NCBI RefSeq assembly: GCF_013386165.1
Contig: NZ_JACAOS010000016.1
Coordinates: 62,001 to 126,000 of the forward strand
Direction of reading: 5' to 3'
Source of the DNA: Pseudomonas gingeri
GTDB lineage: Bacteria > Pseudomonadota > Gammaproteobacteria > Pseudomonadales > Pseudomonadaceae
Length of the DNA: 64,000 nt
The stretch's first letter is position 1; every line of letters starts with the position of its first letter. Made by a program: the position numbers and the translations under genes. A model generated the notes under the pieces. It was not told the origin of the DNA and made no database searches. It saw nothing but the letters and a program-made list of their open reading frames with translations. Below, piece after piece: positions 17,648-26,156 of this stretch.

Positions 17648-18063
17648 CCCGTGGCCAGGTGAAGCGTCGGCTGGCGGTGGGCTGGTACAAGCAACTGCTG
17701 CTGAGCGTTCTGCCACTGTTTGTCGCGAACTGGCTTTTCGGGCAGACGGATCCGCTGTTGCCGGTACTGGCGATGCCGTTCTTCATTGCTGGCGTGGCTT
17801 CGATGTTTGTCAGCCTGCGCTTTTTCGGGGCTTACAAGCGCTCGTTGATCGCGACCCAGGCGGCGCTGGATACGCCGGAAGAGCCAGCGGCGTGGATCGA
17901 GCTGGCCGACGTGCGCCGCAAAGCCCTGGTGGTGGCCGCTTTGCCGACCTGGATCGGTACCCTGGCGGTGTTTGTCGGGTTGGAGGCGGTGCCGTTGATG
18001 TTGCTGGTGCTGTCCAGCGTGGTGCTGTTCTATCTGTACCGCATTCCGCGTCAGTTGGGCTGA
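17644..18063 (+). CDS. Conserved inner-membrane protein, unknown function (PA4046-like)
   Basis: 139 residues with a GTG start coupled to the ribA stop. Four hydrophobic segments (LLLSVLPLFVANWLF, PVLAMPFFIAGVASMFVSL, ALVVAALPTWIGTLAVFVGL, VPLMLLVLSSVVLFYLY) suggest a four-helix membrane protein with a positively charged N-terminus. No catalytic motif is seen. Coupling to ribA is conserved in Pseudomonas as I recall, but no role is established. Confidence 0.8.
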   Translation: MTRGQVKRRLAVGWYKQLLLSVLPLFVANWLFGQTDPLLPVLAMPFFIAGVASMFVSLRFFGAYKRSLIATQAALDTPEEPAAWIELADVRRKALVVAALPTWIGTLAVFVGLEAVPLMLLVLSSVVLFYLYRIPRQLG

Positions 18064-18086
18064 TCAGCTCGACGCTGCTCCCCCCT

Positions 18087-18184
18087 GTAGGAGCGAGCTT
18101 GCTCGCGATGGTCGCCAACGATAACGCGGGGCACCTGAAGCCCCGCAGTGGCTGAACTACCATCGCGAGCAAGCTCGCTCCTAC
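18087..18184. repeat. REP inverted pair (GCGAGCTTGCTCGC type)
   Basis: GTAGGAGCGAGCTTGCTCGC.. at 18087-18111 and its reverse complement at 18160-18184 flank a 48-bp spacer between the convergent ribA operon and dxs. It can form a long hairpin and may serve as the shared 3' end. Confidence 0.92.
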
Positions 18185-18197
18185 AGGGAGGGTGTCT

Positions 18198-20096
18198 TTA
18201 CAGGTTGAGCAGTTTCATCCGCTCGGTCACCGATGCTTCGATTCCCGCCACATCCAACCCGCATTCGGCCAGCATCTGCGCGGGTTTGGCGTGCTCGACA
18301 TAGCTGTCCGGCAAGCCCAGGTGCAGCACCGACTTGAGCAGGTTGTCACGGGCCAGGAACTCGCTGACCGCCGCGCCGGCACCGCCCATGATGGCGTTTT
18401 CCTCGATAGTCACCAGCAACTCATGGCTACCGGCCATTTCACGCACCAGGGCTTCGTCCAGTGGTTTGACGAAACGCATGTCGACCACGGTCGCATCCAG
18501 CTTTTCAGCCACGATCAACGCTTCGGTCAGTTGCACGCCAAATACCAGCAGGGCTACTTTGCTGCCCCGACGGCGAACCACGCCCTTGCCGATCTCGATC
18601 GGCTCCAGGTCTTTCTCGATGGTCGCGTTCGGTCCGGTACCGCGTGGATAACGCACGGCTGCGGGACCTGCGTACAGGTGCCCGGTGGTCAGCATCTTGC
18701 GCAGTTCGTTCTCGTCGCTCGGGGTCATCACCAGCATGCCGGGGATGCAGCGCAGGTACGACAGGTCGAAACTGCCGGCATGGGTCGGGCCGTCTTCGCC
18801 CACCAGACCGGCGCGGTCGATGGCGAACAGCACGTCGAGGTTCTGCACCGCGACGTCATGGACCAACTGGTCATAACCGCGTTGCAGGAAGGTGGAGTAG
18901 ATCGCGACCACCGGCTTGGCGCCTTCGCAGGCCATGCCGGCGGCAAAGGTCACCGCATGTTGCTCGGCAATCGCCACGTCGAAGTAGCGCAGCGGGAAAC
19001 GTTCGCTGAACGCCACCAGGTCCGAGCCTTCCTTCATCGCCGGGGTAATGCCTACCAAGCGCGGGTCGGCGGCGGCCATGTCGCACAGCCATTCGCCGAA
19101 CACGCCGGAGTATTTCGGTCCGCTGGCTTTCTTCGGCGCGGCGGCCGGGGCGTTCAGGGGCTCGAGCTTGGTGATTGCGTGGTAACCGATCGGGTCGAGT
19201 TCCGCTGGAGCGAAACCCTTGCCCTTCTTGGTCACCACGTGCAGGAACTGCGGGCCCTTGAGGTCACGCATGTTGCGCAGGGTGGCGATCAGAGTCGGCA
19301 GGTCATGGCCGTCGATCGGGCCGATGTAGTTCCAGCCCAGCTCTTCGAACAGGGTGCCGGGGACCAACATGCCCTTGGCGTATTCTTCGGTGCGGCGGGC
19401 GATTTCCCAGGCGCCGGGCAGGCGCGACAGCACTTTCTTGCTGCCTTCGCGCATGCTCGCGTAGGTACGGCTGGAGAGAATCTTCGCCAGGTAGTTCGAC
19501 AGGCCGCCGACATTGCGCGAAATCGACATGTCGTTGTCGTTGAGGATCACCAGCATGTTGGCGTCGACTTCCGGCGCGTGGTTCAGCGCCTCGAACGCCA
19601 TGCCGGCGGTCAGCGCGCCATCGCCGATCACGGCAATGGCCTTGCGATCGCTGTTCTGCAGCCGGGCGGCGATGGCCATGCCCAGGGCGGCGCTGATGGA
19701 GGTGCTGGAGTGACCGACGCCAAAGGTGTCGTACTCGCTCTCCGAGCGGCGCGGGAAGGCGGCCAGGCCGTCCTTCTGCCGCAGCGTGTGCATGCGCTCA
19801 CGACGACCGGTGAGGATCTTGTGCGGATACGCCTGATGACCCACGTCCCACACCAGCCGATCGTCCGGGGTGTCGAAGACGTAATGCAGCGCGATGGTCA
19901 GTTCGATCACGCCGAGGCCGGCACCGAAGTGCCCGCCGGTCTGGCCGACCGAATAGAGCAATTCCAGGCGCAGCTCATCGGCCAGGGTTTCCAGCTCGGC
20001 TTCACCTAACCGGCGCAGGCCGGCCGGCGTTTCGGCACGATCCAGCAGGGGCGTGGTCGGGCGCTTGCGGGGAATCTCATGGAACGTCGTGGGCAT
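18198..20096 (-). CDS. dxs: 1-deoxy-D-xylulose-5-phosphate synthase
   Basis: 632 residues, full length. Thiamine-diphosphate binding: GHSSTSISAALGMA and the GDGALTAGMAFEALN motif (about 150-165). The pyrimidine domain has AIAEQHAVTFAAGMA, whose Glu activates ThDP, and DRAGLVGEDGPTHAG. The C-terminal transketolase-like part ends LLNL. It condenses pyruvate and glyceraldehyde 3-phosphate, feeding the MEP isoprenoid pathway, with ispA just upstream (113-bp gap). Synteny xseB-ispA-dxs is standard in gamma-proteobacteria. Confidence 0.98.
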   Translation of the reverse strand: MPTTFHEIPRKRPTTPLLDRAETPAGLRRLGEAELETLADELRLELLYSVGQTGGHFGAGLGVIELTIALHYVFDTPDDRLVWDVGHQAYPHKILTGRRERMHTLRQKDGLAAFPRRSESEYDTFGVGHSSTSISAALGMAIAARLQNSDRKAIAVIGDGALTAGMAFEALNHAPEVDANMLVILNDNDMSISRNVGGLSNYLAKILSSRTYASMREGSKKVLSRLPGAWEIARRTEEYAKGMLVPGTLFEELGWNYIGPIDGHDLPTLIATLRNMRDLKGPQFLHVVTKKGKGFAPAELDPIGYHAITKLEPLNAPAAAPKKASGPKYSGVFGEWLCDMAAADPRLVGITPAMKEGSDLVAFSERFPLRYFDVAIAEQHAVTFAAGMACEGAKPVVAIYSTFLQRGYDQLVHDVAVQNLDVLFAIDRAGLVGEDGPTHAGSFDLSYLRCIPGMLVMTPSDENELRKMLTTGHLYAGPAAVRYPRGTGPNATIEKDLEPIEIGKGVVRRRGSKVALLVFGVQLTEALIVAEKLDATVVDMRFVKPLDEALVREMAGSHELLVTIEENAIMGGAGAAVSEFLARDNLLKSVLHLGLPDSYVEHAKPAQMLAECGLDVAGIEASVTERMKLLNL

Positions 20097-20209
20097 CAGG
20101 CGAATCGTTATAGGTATAGAAGAGGCGGCAGTTTACCTGATGCATCGCACGCTGCCCACGCAGAGCGTCGAAGTTGGCTGATATGCGCGCTTGAAGGCGG
20201 TGCCTGGGA

Positions 20210-21097
20210 TCAGCTGCGACGTTCGACGATATAGCGGGCCAGCTCGCGCAACGGTTCGGCGCACGCGTCAAACGGTCGCAGGGCATGCAACGCCTGATCC
20301 CGCAGTTCCAGGGCGTAGGCCTTGGCGGCATCCAGGCCGAGCAGGGCCGGGTAGGTCGGCTTGTCGCGGGCGATATCGGCGCCCTGGCGTTTGCCCAGGG
20401 TCGCGGTGTCGCTTTCCACGTCGAGAATATCGTCCTGCACCTGGAAGGCCAGGCCGATGGCCTGGGCGTAGTTCTGCAGGGAGCGCAATTCGTCTTTTTC
20501 TGCCTGGCCGCTGGCCAGGGCGCCGAGTTTGACGCTGGCTTCGATCAGCGCGCCGGTCTTGTGCCGGTGCATGTATTCCAGGGCTTTCTGGTCGAGCTTG
20601 AGGCCCACTGAACCGAGGTCGATGGCCTGGCCGCCAACCATGCCGGCCGGGCCGGCGGCATGGGCCAGGGCGCTGACCATGGTCAGGCGGATATCGGCAT
20701 TCAGGTCGCTCAGGCGCGGGTCGAGCAGGGCGCTGAAGGCCAGGCTTTGCAGGCCGTCGCCGGCGAGGATCGCACAGGCTTCGTCGAAGGCCTTGTGGGT
20801 GGTCGGCTGGCCGCGACGCAGGTCGTCGTCGTCCATGGCCGGCAGGTCGTCGTGGACCAGCGAGTAGGCGTGGATCAGCTCCACCGCGCAGGCCGCGCCG
20901 TTGGCCTGTTCAGGCTTGCCGCCGAGGGCTTCGCAGGCGGCATAGGCGAGCAGGGGACGCACGCGCTTGCCGCCGTTCATCACGCTGTAGCGCATGGCTT
21001 CATAAAGACGCGTGAGTTCGGCGCTGGGGGCGTTGAACAGGGTATCGAGTGCGGCGTTGACCCGGGCCTGACTGCTGGCCTGATAGGCTTTGATCAT
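20210..21097 (-). CDS. ispA: (2E,6E)-farnesyl diphosphate synthase
   Basis: 295 residues. First aspartate-rich motif LVHDDLPAMDDDDLRRG (about 85-101) and second motif AFQVQDDILDVESD bind the Mg-diphosphates; GGKRVRPLL is the IPP site. The residues before the first motif fit the short-chain (C15) class. Its product supplies ubiquinone, undecaprenyl and related pathways. The start overlaps the xseB stop by 4 bp. Confidence 0.97.
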   Translation of the reverse strand: MIKAYQASSQARVNAALDTLFNAPSAELTRLYEAMRYSVMNGGKRVRPLLAYAACEALGGKPEQANGAACAVELIHAYSLVHDDLPAMDDDDLRRGQPTTHKAFDEACAILAGDGLQSLAFSALLDPRLSDLNADIRLTMVSALAHAAGPAGMVGGQAIDLGSVGLKLDQKALEYMHRHKTGALIEASVKLGALASGQAEKDELRSLQNYAQAIGLAFQVQDDILDVESDTATLGKRQGADIARDKPTYPALLGLDAAKAYALELRDQALHALRPFDACAEPLRELARYIVERRS

Positions 21098-21336
21098 TCT
21101 GCTGATTCCGCGTCGAAGGGTTCTTCGGCCAGTTCGCCGTCGCGCTCGAGGAGGATCTGCACCTTCTGCTCGGCCTGGGCCAGGGCGCCCTGGCAGTCAC
21201 GGGTCAGGCGGATGCCTTGTTCGAAGGCGGTCAGCGAGTCTTCCAACGACAATTCGCCGTTCTCCAGACGTTCGACCAGGGTTTGCAGGTCGGCAAGGGA
21301 TTGCTCGAAGTCCAGGGAAGCTTTTTTGCGGGCCAT
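21094..21336 (-). CDS. xseB: Exodeoxyribonuclease VII small subunit
   Basis: 80 residues (MARKKASLDFEQSLADLQTLVERLENGELSLEDSLTAFEQGI), the classic helical hairpin of XseB, ending with an acidic tail. It partners XseA, encoded elsewhere, in a single-strand exonuclease. It is translationally coupled to ispA. Confidence 0.97.
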   Translation of the reverse strand: MARKKASLDFEQSLADLQTLVERLENGELSLEDSLTAFEQGIRLTRDCQGALAQAEQKVQILLERDGELAEEPFDAESAE

Positions 21337-21733
21337 GGCGGCGATCTCGGTAGGCGTTGAACGGGCGCGACACTAGCAGACAGCGGGTTTAGGGGCAAAT
21401 GCGAGGGTGTGCTACTCACGGGTCTGAAAGGCTGACACGGTCCTTTGTAGGAGCGAGCTTGCTCGCGATGGTAGCCCAGGCTCCGCGGTGTATCAGGTCC
21501 CCCAGCGTTATCGTTAACGACCATCGCGAGCAAGCTCGCTCCTACAGAGGGGGGCGATTCCGGGGCAGGGGATTGTCCCGATTTACGGTGCGGGGTATCC
21601 CGGTTTGTCCCGCTAGTCGGCACAAAGTCGTCTCTTTTATAGTAGTCCATCGATCAGGGATGAATGATCGACATGGACCTCCCTCTCGTCGCCCCGATAT
21701 TTCCCTGCGCTTCTACCCATAAGGCTGTCCTCC
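21337..21733. repeat. Intergenic region with REP inverted pair at 21447-21545
   Basis: The 397-bp gap between the divergent xseB and exporter genes holds a REP pair: GTAGGAGCGAGCTTGCTCGC.. at 21447-21471 and its reverse complement at 21521-21545. The remaining part, 21546-21733, should contain the exporter promoter, but no confident -35/-10 or operator was found. Confidence 0.85.
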
Positions 21734-23188
21734 ATGGCGTCTTCTTCCGCTCGTGTTGCCGGTTCCGGCGTGCTGTTGCTGATCATCCTGGCCTGCCAGT
21801 TGATGATTGTGCTCGACGTCACCGTGCTCTATACCGCCTTGCCGCATATTCAAAAGGCCCTGGACCTCTCGCTTCCCGACCTGACCTGGGTGCAGAACGC
21901 CTACACCCTGGCTTTTGGCGGCATGATGCTGCTCGGGGCCCGGGCCGGCGACTTGCTGGGCCGGCGCCGGGTGTTTCTGGTGGCGGTGACGGTGTTCACC
22001 CTGGCTTCGTTGCTGGGCGGTTTGGCCCAGTCGGCCCATGAGCTATTGATCGCCCGGGGCGTGCAGGGGATTGCCGCGGCATTCCTGGCGCCCTCGACCC
22101 TGGCGCTGATGCTGACTCACTTCCCTCCGGGACCGCAGCGTCTGCGGGCCATCAGCTTCTATACCGCCGTGTCCGGTGGTGGCGGTGCGCTGGGGCTGGT
22201 GCTCGGCGGCGTGCTGACCGACCTGCTGTCCTGGCGTTGGGTGATGTTCATCAATCTGCCGGTGGGGATTGCCCTGCTGGCCCTGGCCTGGCGTTATCTG
22301 CAGGAAACCGAGCGGCACACCGGCCATTTCGACCTGGCGGGAGCACTGACCGTCACCTTCGGCATGAGCGCGCTGGTCTATTGTTTCGTACGGGCCGGCG
22401 CCCAGGGCTGGGATGACGCCCTGACCCTCGTGGCGCTGGCCTGTGCCCTGGTCTTGCTGAGCCTGTTCGTCTGGATCGAACGCCGTGCCGAACAACCGAT
22501 CATGCCGCTGCACCTGTTCGCCAGTGCCGAGCGTTCCGGTGCCTATGTCAGCCGCATGTTGCTGGTGGGCGGGATGGTCGGCACCTACTTCTTCCTGATC
22601 CAGTATGTCCAGGAAGTGCTGGGCTACACCGCGCTCAAGGCCGGTGAAGCGTTTCTGGCGCTGACCCTGACCCAGTTCGCCATGTCGGTGTACGGGGTGA
22701 AGTGGCTGGCACGGCACATGAGTCCGGCGGTGATGCTGTTCTGCGGGCTGGCGACGGCGCTGGTGGGGATGGCGCTGCTGACCGGGCTGGGCTCGGACGT
22801 GGCGTACTTTCCGCATTTGATGCTGCCGTTGATCATTCTCGGGATCGGTTGTGGCGCGGCGTTCGTGCCGCTGACCAGCGCCGGGATTGCCGGGGTGGAA
22901 CCGCAGAATGCCGGGGCCGCATCGGGTCTGGTCAACGTCGCGCACCAGGTCGGTGGTTCGCTGGGCACGGCGGTGATCGTGGCGATTGTCGGCATGGCGG
23001 CGCGGCTGTCACCGGCTCCGGTAGGTCTGGACGCTGACGCCCAGGCGCGGTTTGCCTTGAGTCATGCGCTGTCCGTGGGCGCCACCAGTTCGGCGGTATT
23101 TTTCGGCTTGGCGCTGGTGGTGGTGTTTTTCACCTCGCGCCATGCCCGTCGGCGGGAGCGTCTTCAGGCGGCTGACGCGGCGTCCTGA
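21734..23188 (+). CDS. MFS exporter, DHA2 (EmrB/QacA) family, 14-helix type
   Basis: 484 residues with about 14 hydrophobic segments. Motif D1 (LDVTVLYTALPHI) lies in helix 1, motif A (GARAGDLLGRRRVFL) between helices 2 and 3, and the antiporter motif C region SGGGGALGLVLGGVLTDL in helix 5. These place it in the drug:proton antiporter DHA2 family. The substrate is unknown. A LysR gene is convergent, with 25 bp of 3' overlap, and may or may not regulate it. No membrane-fusion partner is adjacent. Confidence 0.9.
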   Translation: MASSSARVAGSGVLLLIILACQLMIVLDVTVLYTALPHIQKALDLSLPDLTWVQNAYTLAFGGMMLLGARAGDLLGRRRVFLVAVTVFTLASLLGGLAQSAHELLIARGVQGIAAAFLAPSTLALMLTHFPPGPQRLRAISFYTAVSGGGGALGLVLGGVLTDLLSWRWVMFINLPVGIALLALAWRYLQETERHTGHFDLAGALTVTFGMSALVYCFVRAGAQGWDDALTLVALACALVLLSLFVWIERRAEQPIMPLHLFASAERSGAYVSRMLLVGGMVGTYFFLIQYVQEVLGYTALKAGEAFLALTLTQFAMSVYGVKWLARHMSPAVMLFCGLATALVGMALLTGLGSDVAYFPHLMLPLIILGIGCGAAFVPLTSAGIAGVEPQNAGAASGLVNVAHQVGGSLGTAVIVAIVGMAARLSPAPVGLDADAQARFALSHALSVGATSSAVFFGLALVVVFFTSRHARRRERLQAADAAS

Positions 23189-24159
23189 ACGCGCCTGGCC
23201 ACCTCGCTCAGTTGTGAGCGCAGCCAGCAGTGGGCCGGTTCGGCGTCATGGTGGGTGTGCCAGATGAGGTCCAGCGACCTGGGTGCCGAGGGGTAGGGCA
23301 GTTCCTGGGTGACCAGGTCGAGTGTTCGGCTGAACAAGACCGCCAGGGGGCGCGGGACGATGGCCATCAACTCACTGTCTTCCAGCAGCATCGGAATCGC
23401 CATGAAGTGCGGGATCGAGACCTGCCGGCGTGGTCGCAGCCCGAGGCTTTCAAGGGCGCTTTCGAGGGCCGGGCGGTCGTAGCCGTCGGCGAGTCGAGCC
23501 AGGCCACGCTCCAGGATATAGCTCGGTGGCGCCCCGTCGGCGGCGGTGCCGAGAGACATGACCACCAGTGAATAGCGCGCCAGGTCTTGCAGGGTGACGG
23601 CGCGCTGTGCGGTGGGATGCCGTTTGCAGGTCACCAGCACTTCTTCCTGCTGCCACAAGGTTTGCGAGCGCAGGCGCTCCGGCGGGTCCTGAAACATGCC
23701 GAGGGCGATGTCGATGCGACCGAGGTCGATCTGCTCGGCCAGGTCCAGGCGGGTTGAGGGTGTGATCACCAGATTGATGCCCGGGGCTTCGGCGGCCAGC
23801 AGGCGGTTGAACGGCGGCAGCAGGACCGTCGACGAGTAATCGCTGGCAGCGATCACGAACGAACGCCGGGCTGAGGCAGGGTCGAAGGCGCTGGTCGCCC
23901 GGGTCAGCACGGCGTTGATGTTCTGCAGGGCTTCGCGCACCGCAGCGCTGATCTCGAAGGCGTAGTGGGTCGGGGTCATGCCCTTGCCGGTACGCACGAA
24001 GATCTCTTTGCCGACGCTGTCGCGCAGACGTGAAAGCGCATGACTGACCGCCGACTGACTCAGGTGCAGGCGCTGGCTGGCACGCAGGACACTGCGCTCC
24101 TCCATCACGGCGTCGAAGACCCGCAGCAGGTTGAGGTCGAGGCGGTCGAAAGCAATCAT
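23164..24159 (-). CDS. LysR-type transcriptional regulator
   Basis: 331 residues. An N-terminal winged helix-turn-helix (LDLNLLRVFDAVMEERSVLRASQRLHLSQSAVSHALSRLRDSVGKEIFVRTGKGM) is followed by a periplasmic-binding-like effector domain from about residue 90. It is similar in style to NodD/LeuO-group regulators. Its 5' side faces the UbiC-like gene at 24398 across a 238-bp divergent promoter containing a T-N11-A-type dyad, so that gene is the likelier target. The 3' end overlaps the exporter gene by 25 bp. Confidence 0.92.
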   Translation of the reverse strand: MIAFDRLDLNLLRVFDAVMEERSVLRASQRLHLSQSAVSHALSRLRDSVGKEIFVRTGKGMTPTHYAFEISAAVREALQNINAVLTRATSAFDPASARRSFVIAASDYSSTVLLPPFNRLLAAEAPGINLVITPSTRLDLAEQIDLGRIDIALGMFQDPPERLRSQTLWQQEEVLVTCKRHPTAQRAVTLQDLARYSLVVMSLGTAADGAPPSYILERGLARLADGYDRPALESALESLGLRPRRQVSIPHFMAIPMLLEDSELMAIVPRPLAVLFSRTLDLVTQELPYPSAPRSLDLIWHTHHDAEPAHCWLRSQLSEVARRVQDAASAA

Positions 24160-24297
24160 TCGTGGGGCTCCGGTGGCGGTGGGGAATTCTGTGCCGAGCG
24201 GGGGCCGTGAGCAATCCGTGATGTCTTGGTTTTTTTGCCGGCGCCGCGCGTGCTAGAGGCGTGCACAGACTTGGCGTGTTTTTAGAAGTGAATCCTG

Positions 24298-24314
24298 TGC
24301 ACTTCAACTGTGCA
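24298..24314. promoter_or_regulatory. Candidate LysR-type operator
   Basis: TGCAC-N7-GTGCA is a perfect 5-bp-arm dyad containing T-N11-A spacing, as LysR regulators bind. A further GTGCAC lies at 24261-24266. Both sit between the divergent lysR (start 24159) and UbiC-like gene (start 24398). Confidence 0.45.
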
Positions 24315-24397
24315 GGAATGTCCCTTCAGCCAGGCGGGGCCGTATGTGACCCTATGGCCCACGCCGCACAGTCGGTTTCAACAGGTGGAAAAGCGCG

Positions 24398-24997
24398 ATG
24401 TTCGACAATGTGAGGAATCATCGAACCCTCTGTGCCGATCCGAAGGTGCAATGGCAGCCGGCCGCGCAACTGGGGCCTGGGCTTGAGGCACCCATTGCGG
24501 ACTATCTGCTGAATTCGGGGTCATTGACCCAGCGGTTGATCGAGGTTTCCGGCGGTCGCTTCGCGGTTACGCCTTTATATGAGCGCGAAGCGCCTTTACT
24601 GGACAGCGAAAGCACTGCGTTGCACCTGCCCCCTGGCAGTCGTGGTTGGGTCCGGGAGGTCTATCTGACCGGGCAGGGCGCTCCCTGGGTGTTCGCCCGG
24701 ACCGTGATCCCGGAGGCGGTGCAACGCAGCACCGGTCTGGACTTTCGGGCCTTGGGCGATCAGCCGATTGGTCCATGGTTGTTCGGCGAACTGGATTTCC
24801 GCCGTGGGGCGATAGAGCTCTGTCGCTACGAGGACTCAGTTCGACATGGTCAATTGGCCGCATCGCCACTCTGGGCACGGCGCTCATGCTTCGAGCGGGG
24901 CGAACTGGCGATTCTGGTCTTGGAGGTGTTTTTGCCAACGTTCTGGGCGAGCCTGGAAATATCGGGCAATGCTGCATTGGAAAAGCGCAGGGCTTGA
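24398..24997 (+). CDS. Chorismate--pyruvate lyase (UbiC) family protein, orphan
   Basis: 199 residues. Alignment by eye to E. coli UbiC: SLTQRLIEVSGGRFAVTPLYERE, then LPPGSRGWVREVYLTGQGAPWVFARTVIP (Arg86 matching UbiC Arg76), QPIGPWLFGEL, and LVLEVFLP (Glu176 matching Glu155). The product-binding Arg and Glu are thus kept, so conversion of chorismate to 4-hydroxybenzoate plus pyruvate is plausible. It is not next to ubiA, where Pseudomonas ubiC normally lies, so this is probably an extra copy, perhaps for 4-hydroxybenzoate in secondary metabolism. The LysR gene diverges from it. Confidence 0.75.
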   Translation: MFDNVRNHRTLCADPKVQWQPAAQLGPGLEAPIADYLLNSGSLTQRLIEVSGGRFAVTPLYEREAPLLDSESTALHLPPGSRGWVREVYLTGQGAPWVFARTVIPEAVQRSTGLDFRALGDQPIGPWLFGELDFRRGAIELCRYEDSVRHGQLAASPLWARRSCFERGELAILVLEVFLPTFWASLEISGNAALEKRRA

Positions 24998-25329
24998 GTA
25001 CTGAGAGGTGGTGACGCCGGAGTTGTCGCCTGCTTTGCCTCCCCGGAAATCACCGCAAGGCAATGTGTTTTGATCGATATTTGATGCGTTAAATAGTGGC
25101 CATTCGCCTTGTTTTTTCGGCGTTTTCCCGTCTCTAAGCAGCGATCGCGATTGATTTGATGAGCCACCTCACAAATACAGCTTTGCCTCCATTGTCTAAC
25201 AACCTTCGAATCGCTAACCTTTGCCGCTTCCCCCGCCTGTCATCGACAGGTCTTCTCTGACCGATACCGTGTCATGAGTGCGCTGTGGATCCGGCGCAGG
25301 GTTTGTGATGCATGGCAAGGAGGCTGTTG
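24998..25329. other. Intergenic region upstream of mag operon
   Basis: 332 bp without a credible gene. It is more AT-rich than its flanks (for example TTTGATGCGTTAAATAGTGG near 25080). It should hold the mag promoter; no clear sigma-70 or regulator site could be assigned. The segment before magA contains AAGGAGG, which is both ribosome site and a possible RsmA-type GGA motif. Confidence 0.5.
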
Positions 25330-26121
25330 ATGCGCCGGTTTTTCCCCATCCTGATCGCCCTTTGGGCTTTGAACGCCTGGGCCGAGCCCTCGGCCGAGCT
25401 TCAGGAACCGACCGGTGGCTGGCGTTACGCAGGTCTCCTCAACCGTAACGACGCGCCGCAGGTGGCCTACCCGAATCCGCCCATCGACCGGGGTATCCAG
25501 CGCAGCCGCACGCCCATCGAAGGCCGCATCAATCCGCCTTCCGGCCCGCGCCAGCCGCACGTCCTGTCGGTCAACGGCAACCCCCTGAATCTCTACACCG
25601 ACGACGCCGGTCGCTTCGTCCGTCCCTACGCGTTCGGGGCCGGCTCCAACAGCGTCGAAGTGCGCAGTTCCACGGGAAAATCCCTCAAGCGTGTGCAGTT
25701 CTATGAGGCCAACAAGCAGATCACTCCGGCGCGTATCCGCGTGGTCCTCGGTTGGGACGACCCCAAGGCCGAACTCGACCTGCACATCATCACCCCCGAC
25801 GGCCAGCACGCCTTCTATGCGAACCCGGCGCTGACCAATGGCGGCGGCCTCGACCCGGATGGCGTCGACGGCCCCGGCCCGGAAATGTTCACCATGACCG
25901 CGCCGCTGCACGGCACTTACCTGATTTATGTGAACTATTGGGGCAACTACAGCGCCAGCGACGGCTATAACTTTACCGAGCGCGCCAACCAGAACGAGGT
26001 CATCACCTCGCAGATCAACCTGGTGCTCAACGAAAACACCGTCGATGAAAAGCGCGAGAGCTTCACCGTGCCCCTGCGTGCCATCGGCGACCTGCTGCTG
26101 GTCAAGACCTTCAACTATTGA
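25330..26121 (+). CDS. magA: MagA: DUF2135 periplasmic protein
   Basis: 263 residues from the ATG at 25330, chosen because AAGGAGG lies 6 nt upstream; an in-frame ATG at 25312 lacks a site. Signal peptide MRRFFPILIALWALNAWA. The C-terminal half is DUF2135 (YfaP-type): ARIRVVLGWDDPKAELDLHIITPDGQHA, a Gly/Asp-rich loop, then GPEMFTMTAPLHGTYLIYVNYWG. It opens the six-gene alpha-2-macroglobulin operon matching P. aeruginosa magABCDEF (PA4492-PA4487 as I recall). It shares its domain with MagF at the other end. Role unknown, presumably a complex partner of MagD. Confidence 0.85.
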   Translation: MRRFFPILIALWALNAWAEPSAELQEPTGGWRYAGLLNRNDAPQVAYPNPPIDRGIQRSRTPIEGRINPPSGPRQPHVLSVNGNPLNLYTDDAGRFVRPYAFGAGSNSVEVRSSTGKSLKRVQFYEANKQITPARIRVVLGWDDPKAELDLHIITPDGQHAFYANPALTNGGGLDPDGVDGPGPEMFTMTAPLHGTYLIYVNYWGNYSASDGYNFTERANQNEVITSQINLVLNENTVDEKRESFTVPLRAIGDLLLVKTFNY

Positions 26122-26156
26122 ACATCCCGCTCCACGGATGAATGGGCTTTGCGAAC

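Noticed and set aside
18192..20009. 605-codon + strand frame opposite dxs
   Set aside because: dxs is certain on the other strand; the frame has shadow-type composition.
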